From Planctomycetota bacterium (lineage in GTDB: Bacteria > Planctomycetota > Planctomycetia > Pirellulales > Pirellulaceae), in assembly GCA_024277285.1 (NCBI GenBank), contig JAJRVM010000151.1, positions 1-57,320 of the forward strand: DNA of 57,320 bases. The letters run 5' to 3'. Each line of letters starts with the position of its first letter. Within the stretch, counting starts at the first letter, position 1. Positions 51,168-57,320 of the stretch are shown here, piece by piece. Under the pieces are notes generated by a model. The model saw nothing but the letters and a program-made list of their open reading frames with translations, did not search any database and had not been told where the DNA came from. The position numbers and the translations under genes are program-made.

Positions 51168-52516
51168 TCTTCGTCAGTCACCGGCAGAGTAATGTGAAAG
51201 CAAGTACCACTCGGACTGGTATCAAACCCGAGTTGACCACCATGTTGGCGAACAATCTTTTCGCAAAATGCAAGTCCCATGCCAGAGCCACTACTTTTGG
51301 TCGTGAAATAGGGATCGAGAACATAGGCTTGCACATCCTCGGGAATACCTGTGCCCGAATCGGTGATACGCGCGACCACGTGACCATCGACCGCATTCAC
51401 CAGAAAAACCAGATCCCCGCCCTGTCGCATCGCTTCGAGTGCATTGATAGCCAGATTGAGCAATACTTGTTCGAGCCGCACGGCGTCCCCCATCACGTTG
51501 CGAATCCCTGCCGGGCGGGCGTCGAAACCAACCGTCACTCCTTGCTGCTGGGCCTGCGGTCGAATCAAGTCGACCGTCTGTTGCACGACTTGCCGCACGT
51601 CGAGCGGCGCGAGGTTAAGCTGTTCGAGCGACGCGTAGTCGCGAAAACTCTCTAGCACTCCCGTAATCCGCGTCACCTCCGTTTTCAGCACACTGAGGTT
51701 TTCGAGCAGCGGCTCTTCGACCTGTCCCGCCAGCCCCTCCTCAAGCAACTGCACATGCAATGAAAGCGCACTCAGCGGATTCTTGATCTCGTGGTGGAGC
51801 CCGGCTGCCAGTGTCCCCAGCCCCATGAAACGCTCCATGCGCCGCATGCGCTGCTGAAGCAACATCTGTTGAGTCACGTCACGAATATGCAGTACCGTGC
51901 CCCGTCGCTGGTCGGTCGCGTCGCAGAGACAGTGGCAATCAGCACGCAACTCGTGGCGACGATCTTTCACTTCTACGGTGAATTCGCAGTCGTGGATAGC
52001 CTTGCCTGTCGCGCGCACATCGTGGCACATTTGGGCGAGCAGCGTATCGTCCACCACCACCGCCAGCGGCACGCCAAGCGGTTCTGCACTCAAGGCGAAC
52101 AGCGTTTTGGCCTGAGCGTTGATACTCGTGACGTTCCCTAGCGTGTCGGTCGTGATCACTCCGTAGTCGATGCTCCCCAAAATGTCGCGCGCCAGTGTCT
52201 CCGTATCGCGCAACGTGGCTTCACTTGCCAAATAGGCACGTACCACAAACACCAGTGCGGCCGCCAGGACCAAGAGCACTACGAGGAGAACGACGGTAAA
52301 GAGTAGCTGCCAACGCAGTTCGGCCGGCAACGACCCCAAACGGAGTATATCCTCTTGCACGCCACCACGAAGAATCTCGGCCACCGCATGCTGCTCTTTG
52401 CGAATCTCGGCGACTAACCAGAAATTCAAACCGGTGGCCACGGCAATCACGACGAGCAAACCGATACTCGCGCGCATGACACCGGCACTGCTGACGCCTG
52501 ACTTCGTACGAAACAT
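51164..52516 (-). CDS. Sensor histidine kinase
   Basis: A 450-residue membrane kinase. The start at 52516 follows AAGGAG six bases upstream; the frame could extend further but the extra residues look random. Two membrane helices (17-36 and 70-93) enclose a ~33-residue periplasmic loop, too small for a large ligand pocket. A PAS-like domain lies at ~105-215. The phosphorylated His is H242 in AAGLHHEIKNPLSALSL, and ATPase boxes are seen (LLNLAINALEAM; ITDSGTGIPEDV; SGSGMGLAFCEKIVRQHGG). It is translationally coupled to the sigma-54 response regulator. Confidence 0.95.
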   Translation of the reverse strand: MFRTKSGVSSAGVMRASIGLLVVIAVATGLNFWLVAEIRKEQHAVAEILRGGVQEDILRLGSLPAELRWQLLFTVVLLVVLLVLAAALVFVVRAYLASEATLRDTETLARDILGSIDYGVITTDTLGNVTSINAQAKTLFALSAEPLGVPLAVVVDDTLLAQMCHDVRATGKAIHDCEFTVEVKDRRHELRADCHCLCDATDQRRGTVLHIRDVTQQMLLQQRMRRMERFMGLGTLAAGLHHEIKNPLSALSLHVQLLEEGLAGQVEEPLLENLSVLKTEVTRITGVLESFRDYASLEQLNLAPLDVRQVVQQTVDLIRPQAQQQGVTVGFDARPAGIRNVMGDAVRLEQVLLNLAINALEAMRQGGDLVFLVNAVDGHVVARITDSGTGIPEDVQAYVLDPYFTTKSSGSGMGLAFCEKIVRQHGGQLGFDTSPSGTCFHITLPVTDEE

Positions 52517-52735
52517 GCAAGCTCCTTCATAAACTTCCCACCACGAGTATTCTAGAAGGGCTGGCCAGCACCGCAAAGATGACGCATGGGGTGCCAAAAA
52601 ACCATTTCTACGACCGTTTTTCTCGCGGTCGACGCGACGCTTTTTGTTCCAAATTGACGCGAGCTGCGTTCGAGCACCGGTAAACCGTTGCCTTGTCGCA
52701 ACGCGACTTGCGTCACAAGAAATCCACACCCACCC

Positions 52736-53230
52736 TCAAGACGAAGGCTTGCCCAGTTCTTCTTGCAACCGCTTGACGACGCGCTGAAACGTCTCGGCAC
52801 ATGGGCCACCAAGCTCAGCCAGTTTGCGGTGCGTGTGGAGCAGGTGCTGGCCGAGTTCTTCTCGATCGAGGTAGGTAGTATGTAGGACCACGGGTTCGCC
52901 AACACCGTCGGGCAACCGGTCCAAGAACACCAAGACTCGCTCGATATGCGATGCACCAAACAGCCTGTGACGGGTCGGCTCGTCCGCATAGACTTGAAAC
53001 AAACCGGGTCCGCCGCGCTGCTGCAAAATCACCAGACATCCAAGAAACGTACTGTCCAGATGCTCGCACTGCGACAGGTCCATCACCACGTCCACACCAT
53101 CGTCCATCGCGCCGCTGACAAAGTCACGAACCGCTGGGCTCTCGCGCAGAGTGCCACGTCCGACAACGCGAAACAAATAGCCCGTGTTACTTCGACAGAT
53201 GGTGATCGTACACGATTTCTCGATGGTCAT
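52736..53230 (-). CDS. STAS-domain protein
   Basis: A 164-residue protein starting at 53230, or at 53296 if extended. The first ~110 residues form a STAS domain of the anti-sigma-factor-antagonist type (VDVVMDLSQCEHLDSTFLGC; LVILQQRGG), with the conserved Asp-Ser pair of the phosphorylatable loop. A further helical C-terminal segment follows (LGQHLLHTHRKLAELGGPCA). In partner-switching systems such a protein would bind an anti-sigma kinase, none of which is adjacent. It lies 219 bp upstream of the histidine kinase gene, same direction. Confidence 0.85.
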   Translation of the reverse strand: MTIEKSCTITICRSNTGYLFRVVGRGTLRESPAVRDFVSGAMDDGVDVVMDLSQCEHLDSTFLGCLVILQQRGGPGLFQVYADEPTRHRLFGASHIERVLVFLDRLPDGVGEPVVLHTTYLDREELGQHLLHTHRKLAELGGPCAETFQRVVKRLQEELGKPSS

Positions 53231-53750
53231 CGAATCAGCTTTCGGGGTTACGGCTCTAGATGCTCCTGGCCTGATAAATAACAACAGATAGGCCAAGCTT
53301 CAACGCTCGTCATCGTTCGCTCACCTGATCTCATCCCCCACGCTGACCTCGGCCCACGACATCTTTGACACAAGCTCAATTCAAATACGACGCGCCCCGC
53401 ATCTGCCATGCGTATCTCTATTTCTATCCGAACACGTATGCTCTCGGCAACGTCAGGTCGATGGTTTTACCCAGACCCGTAGCGAGATAGCGAACAATTG
53501 ACGCACGCGGCCATGGCTCGCGCCGACCGCGAACCGACTCTCGACTCCAGCAGCGATTCTGCGACGCCACGGGCAATCGCGGTTGCCCACCCCCGCGCGC
53601 CAAATTGGAACTGCGTCGGTCCGATTGGGCCAATACGATTGGGCTAGCACAATCAGTCGGCACAACCGCTACAGGCAGACAACGCGTGCCGGCCCAGCAA
53701 CAATAATTGCAGTGCCAGCTCGGATCGGCAAGTGCCAAAAGACCGTCAAT

Positions 53751-53784
53751 CGCAAACAGCATCTGAGCGCAAACAGCATCTGAG
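53751..53784. repeat. 17-bp tandem repeat, two exact copies
   Basis: CGCAAACAGCATCTGAG is repeated exactly head to tail. The second copy runs into the left arm of the inverted repeat at 53780. Confidence 0.9.
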
Positions 53785-53907
53785 AACGTGTTTGGGAATT
53801 CGCTGAGGAGCGACTTGGAGCCGAAGGTCGCTTGGTTTTGCTCCACAATAGAGGTTGAACTCGAACCCGATTGTGCGTTGGGGACCATTTATGAGACACG
53901 TTCTGAG
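53780..53907. mobile_element. MITE-like 128-bp inverted-repeat element
   Basis: The left arm CTGAGAACGTGTTT (53780-53793) and the inverse of the right arm, CTCAGAACGTGTCT (53894-53907), match at 12 of 14 positions. Inside is a GGAGC...GCTCC pairing. No coding capacity is evident. Confidence 0.55.
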
Positions 53908-54048
53908 TTTGAGAGGTAGGTTTTTGATATCCGTAGCGTCGCGAAGACGAATGACTCGCTGCACTCACGCCGCGACGCACGAACCGAAGAGGTCGACGCC
54001 TCACGCCGCCAAATTGGTGCAGGTCGAAGGAGATTCAGGAGTTCATTC

Positions 54049-54825
54049 GTGATCGAAGCTGTAGAATTTTGCAAGGCGTACGACTCGACGGTAGCTGTGA
54101 CTGGATTGTCGTTTCAAGTCGCCGCGGGGCAAGTTTTGGGGTTGGTCGGCCCCAATGGCGCGGGGAAAACCACGACACTGCGCGCCCTGACCGGGATCAT
54201 CCCTTCGAGTGGTGGAAAACTGCGCGTGGCCGGCTTCGACCTGGATGACGCGCCATTGGAAGCCAAACGCCGATCGGCCTACGTCCCTGATGATCCCCAG
54301 CTGTTTCACGACCTTACGGTGGAACAACACTTGACGTTTACGGCAAGCGTTTACGGCGTCGAAGAGCCGGCCGACAAGATGGCTCGGCTACTGGAACAAT
54401 TCGACCTGGAATTCAAGCGGCATACCCGTGCCTCGGATCTCTCCCGAGGTATGCGTCAGAAACTAGCTATCTGCTGCGCCTACTTGCACGACCCTCAGGC
54501 ATTGCTTCTGGATGAGCCCATGACCGGACTCGACCCACGAGGCATCCGCGTCCTCAAGCAGACGATTGTCGAACGGGCTCAACAAGGTGCGGCGGTCATC
54601 ATCAGCTCGCACCTGTTGGCGATGGTCGAGGATATCTGCACCCATGTGTTGATCCTGGACGTCGGCCAGCAACATTTTCTCGGGACACTTGGTCAACTGC
54701 GTTCTCGCTTTGCCGACTCGCGTGACGACGCAACGCTCGAAGACGTGTTTTTCCGGGCGATGGAACATGTCGGTCCGGTTGCCGACCATGCCAACGTGGA
54801 CACACGGGCCGTTCCCGTTGGATGA
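54049..54825 (+). CDS. ABC transporter ATP-binding protein
   Basis: A 258-residue ABC ATPase starting with GTG behind CAGGAG. Walker A is GLVGPNGAGKTTTLRALTG, the signature LSRGMRQKLAICCAYLHDP and Walker B LLLDEPMTGLDPRG, with SSHLLAMVEDIC after it. It is ABC-2-exporter-like. The membrane partner follows after 214 bp. Cargo unknown. Confidence 0.95.
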   Translation: MIEAVEFCKAYDSTVAVTGLSFQVAAGQVLGLVGPNGAGKTTTLRALTGIIPSSGGKLRVAGFDLDDAPLEAKRRSAYVPDDPQLFHDLTVEQHLTFTASVYGVEEPADKMARLLEQFDLEFKRHTRASDLSRGMRQKLAICCAYLHDPQALLLDEPMTGLDPRGIRVLKQTIVERAQQGAAVIISSHLLAMVEDICTHVLILDVGQQHFLGTLGQLRSRFADSRDDATLEDVFFRAMEHVGPVADHANVDTRAVPVG

Positions 54826-55039
54826 CAATTCGAGATTGGCTTTGGCGCACAAGTCACTGTGAAGCAAAAGAGAAACAACGTCTGACGACCCTTGCACTGA
54901 GTGTAAACAAGGTGACCCACCAAGGCATTTTGCAGGTGCTGGAAGCGCAACCTCGTTACAGCCCTGCTGGCGGCACGGAATCCTGCAACAACTCATTTTC
55001 AAAAGCAATTGGCAACTGCCGAATCAACCCCGAGCCATT

Positions 55040-56740
55040 ATGTACAGAATGACGCCACATCCTGCCATCTTGCAGCTATTACGCTTCCAAGCTTCGGCGC
55101 GTATCGCGCGCACGCTTCAGCGTTTTCGCGGTCGACGCCGCTTGATACTCTCGATCCTGGCCGTGCTCTTGACGATCGCCTGGCTCGGACAGGTTGCTGC
55201 GGGCCTGTTGTTACGCGCTCCGGCTGACCCGGAGAAGCTCGCTGTCTGGATTCCCATGGGATTGCTGGCTTACGCGATCTGGCACTTGCTCAAGGCCGCA
55301 TGTCATACGCCGATCGAGCCGTTTGAGTGGACGCCTGCCGAGCAAGAATTGCTTGGCGGCGCACCGTTGCGCCGCTACGACCTGGTGACTTACCGCCTGA
55401 TCGCCATCGCGATTGCCGCCGTGGCAAAGGCAGCCTGTTTCTCACTGGTCATGCTCCCCGACCTGCGAATCTGGTTGGCCGGTTTCGCCGGCATGTTGAT
55501 GGCGCTGCTGTTCGTCGACCTGGTGCGCATGAGCATCGAGATCGTCGTCTATGGCATGTCGTGCAAGGAGTTCATCCGTTTCCGAATAGCCGTACTCGGA
55601 CTTGCCGCCGTTTGCGGTGGCGCCGCATTGGCCCGCGTATTCCCCTTGGACAGCCCGACTGGTGGTGGCGAGTTGCCAACATCCCTGGCCATCGCCATGC
55701 GCATCGTAAACGCTTTGTTGGATCTACGTCATACGGGAATCGGACCGGTGGTGGAAGCACCGTTTGCGGTATTCGCCAACGTGATCCTGGCGCCCAGTTT
55801 CTCGGCGATGTTGCTTACGAACCTGTTGATCGCTGGCACACTGATCGTGGCGTTGGGAGCTGGTGTCATATGGCTCGACCTTCACTTTCAACAGCGGCGT
55901 GTGGCGGCCGAGCGTAGTGCGTTCTTGCAACCTCGTCGCAGCAGTGCGACAACTGAGGGAACGAACCGCGATGCACGGCATCCGGTGCGTCTGCCGCTGC
56001 GTTTGCAAGGCGCCGGAAGCTTGGCGTGGCGGCAAACTTTGGGTGCCATCCACTACCGCACGTCGTTGAGTGTGGCAATGATCGTGCCGGGGATCCTCTC
56101 CTGCACAACCTTGTTTACACCGCACCGCGGACGCATCATGCTGATACAAATTGTCGGCGGCCTGGTTTTCTACTCGTTCCTACTATTGCCAACCGCCTTC
56201 AAATTCGATTTTCGGCGCGACATCGATCGATTGGCCGTGCTCAAGGGCCTGCCAATCAGTCCGACGGCGGTCACGCTCGGCCAACTTGCGGTACCCGTGT
56301 TACTCTGCTCGCTGTTCCAACTGGTAGTGTTGCTGGTCGCAATCGTGGTTCGCCCGTACCCTATCGGCTGGCTCTGCATGGCAATGCTGGTGCTGATCCC
56401 GACCAACGTCCTGATCTTCGCTTTGGAGAATTTGATCTTCCTGCTCTACCCCTATCGCCTGAACCAGGAAGGGCTCGGCGTGTTTTTCCGCTCGATCCTT
56501 ACCTTCACGGGCAAAGGAATCCTGTTCGCCGGCGCGTTGGCGATCGCCCTGATTTGGGCGTTTGTCGCCCGGTACTTGACGTTCCAGCTACTGCCAGCCA
56601 ACCTGCACAATATTGGTAGTTTCATTTTCATCAGTGGCATGTGGGCTTTGACGACCGCTGCCGCCGCCATTACGACGGCATTGCTAATCGGCGTCTACCG
56701 CCGTTTCGATCCCAGCCAGGATACGCCGGCAGCTTGCTGA
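55040..56740 (+). CDS. ABC-2-type exporter membrane protein
   Basis: A 566-residue polytopic membrane protein with about ten to twelve hydrophobic segments in two halves (for example LILSILAVLLTIAWLGQVA and GGLVFYSFLLLPTAFKF), separated by a basic, Gln/Arg-rich cytoplasmic loop near residues 280-330. Motifs TPAEQELLGGAPLRRYDLV and DIDRLAVLKGLPISP resemble ABC-2 exporters whose permease loops couple to the ATPase. It is the partner of the ATPase gene upstream. A hairpin lies 104 bp after its stop. Confidence 0.9.
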   Translation: MYRMTPHPAILQLLRFQASARIARTLQRFRGRRRLILSILAVLLTIAWLGQVAAGLLLRAPADPEKLAVWIPMGLLAYAIWHLLKAACHTPIEPFEWTPAEQELLGGAPLRRYDLVTYRLIAIAIAAVAKAACFSLVMLPDLRIWLAGFAGMLMALLFVDLVRMSIEIVVYGMSCKEFIRFRIAVLGLAAVCGGAALARVFPLDSPTGGGELPTSLAIAMRIVNALLDLRHTGIGPVVEAPFAVFANVILAPSFSAMLLTNLLIAGTLIVALGAGVIWLDLHFQQRRVAAERSAFLQPRRSSATTEGTNRDARHPVRLPLRLQGAGSLAWRQTLGAIHYRTSLSVAMIVPGILSCTTLFTPHRGRIMLIQIVGGLVFYSFLLLPTAFKFDFRRDIDRLAVLKGLPISPTAVTLGQLAVPVLLCSLFQLVVLLVAIVVRPYPIGWLCMAMLVLIPTNVLIFALENLIFLLYPYRLNQEGLGVFFRSILTFTGKGILFAGALAIALIWAFVARYLTFQLLPANLHNIGSFIFISGMWALTTAAAAITTALLIGVYRRFDPSQDTPAAC

Positions 56741-57320
56741 TGACCTTTCAGAAACCCACCGCCAGGCATGGCCAATACCGATCGCAGTAAGTGCCACCCG
56801 GTCGATGCCATGCACGTGTCACATGCCAGTGAGGCCTGACGCGTGCGGCCCGAAGGGCCGCTGCTATGGAAGCCCAGGGTGGCACGCACCATCAACAAAA
56901 CGGCCGAGCGTACAACGTGCCATCACATCGCCTCGCTGCCGACGCCGCATCAAGACGCGATACGTTCTAACGGCCACGGATTTTCACGGATGACACTCCG
57001 CTCAAACGGATCCATTCCAGGCCAGTCGCACGCGGGCAGGTTCATTACCTATCTTGTTCTTGGAACGTCTGGCCGAACTCCTACCGCGTGCGCACGCACG
57101 AGGATGTCTATTTGGATGGTCTCATGGCGATCTTGGCCGAGCAGGCGGTAGGCCATTCGAGAGTGCCTCGCCGTTTAACCGCTAGGCCAGAGCCGCGCCG
57201 CGTCGAGCGCGCGTGTGGCATCGCGATACGGTTCGAGTCAGTGTGACGGCTTCCTTACGCTCCCGTCAGCGGCGGCGGCGTGCGCGCTGAAGGACGGCGA
57301 GTTGAGGCGACATCCGCATC
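56741..57320. other. 580-bp right-end spacer, no supported gene
   Basis: Apart from the hairpin at 56845-56861, I find no gene, RNA or repeat that I can support. Any gene straddling the right edge is not visible here. Confidence 0.5.
56845..56861 (+). terminator. GC-rich 7-bp stem-loop after ABC exporter
   Basis: GCGGCCC-GAA-GGGCCGC is a perfect 7-bp stem with a tight triloop, 104 bp after the exporter stop. No T-tract follows, so it is only a candidate terminator. Confidence 0.4.

Larger units (their letters stand above)
53231..54048. other. 818-bp divergent spacer with short repeats
   Basis: No supported gene. Three repeats are seen: CGATTGGGC twice, 14 bp apart (53622-53644); a 17-bp duplication (53751-53784); and a MITE-like inverted repeat (53780-53907). 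Confidence 0.6.

Noticed and set aside
56741..57320. A FLERLAELLPRAHA frame near 57060 resembling the end of IS91-type transposases, and a GGTTCGAGTC string near 57231 resembling a tRNA T-loop
   Set aside because: The IS91 likeness covers about 12 residues and then stops; the T-loop string has no pairing arms and no acceptor stem.

Overview
The window looks like chromosomal DNA from a planctomycete, probably a Pirellulales-type marine or freshwater lineage. This is inferred from gene content, not from a marker gene. The signs are a TIGR03009-type protein (a family known only from Planctomycetes), a secreted sulfatase, a phytanoyl-CoA dioxygenase, a remnant of a ThuA-like gene, a very large Ser/Gln/Gly-rich DUF4175-like membrane protein, an ABC ATPase / GldF-GldG fusion / DUF4340 triad, and small 'NPF/NPY...AP' membrane proteins. 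I see no rRNA, tRNA, CRISPR array, intact insertion sequence or phage genes.

Layout. 1-3000: a TIGR03009 protein and a convergent secreted sulfatase. 3136-15198: one long co-directional run coding a lipoprotein, a secreted helical-repeat protein, an ExbB/TolQ-type channel, two ExbD/TolR proteins, an 887-residue TPR protein, a 1243-residue single-pass protein and a secreted zinc-ribbon protein. This is probably an inner-membrane, proton-motive-force-driven envelope machine. 15295-22300 (mostly minus): phytanoyl-CoA dioxygenase, a large secreted TPR-containing protein, a 5'-truncated acyl carrier protein next to a 177-bp tandem repeat, and glycogen phosphorylase. 22351-23559: adenylylsulfate kinase and a BON-domain protein. 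23672-30184 (minus): lipopolysaccharide genes (waaF, a family-2 glycosyltransferase, hldE, lpxK) and a small basic protein. 30544-31641: NAD-type isocitrate dehydrogenase. 32289-38817: a broken or selenocysteine-coding thioredoxin-like gene, the 1298-residue low-complexity protein, and nadB. 39759-46440: the ABC/GldFG/DUF4340 triad and two small membrane proteins. 46482-52516: a ptsN-like gene with a 52-residue membrane protein, a divergent ClC chloride channel with CBS domains, and a convergent sigma-54 activator / histidine kinase pair. 52736-53230: a STAS protein. 54049-56740: a two-gene ABC exporter.

The most coherent new observation is cis-regulatory. Between the divergent ptsN-like and ClC genes lie a close match to a sigma-54 promoter facing ClC, a weaker one facing ptsN, and a pair of palindromes about two helical turns apart where an enhancer-binding protein would sit. 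An NtrC-type activator with an intact GAFTGA loop is encoded immediately beyond ClC. The second theme is decay and small repeats. Three gene remnants (ThuA, ACP, thioredoxin-like), five MITE/REP-like inverted repeats, and about a dozen 14-17 bp tandem duplications sit in the spacers. One of the duplications copies a ribosome-binding site.
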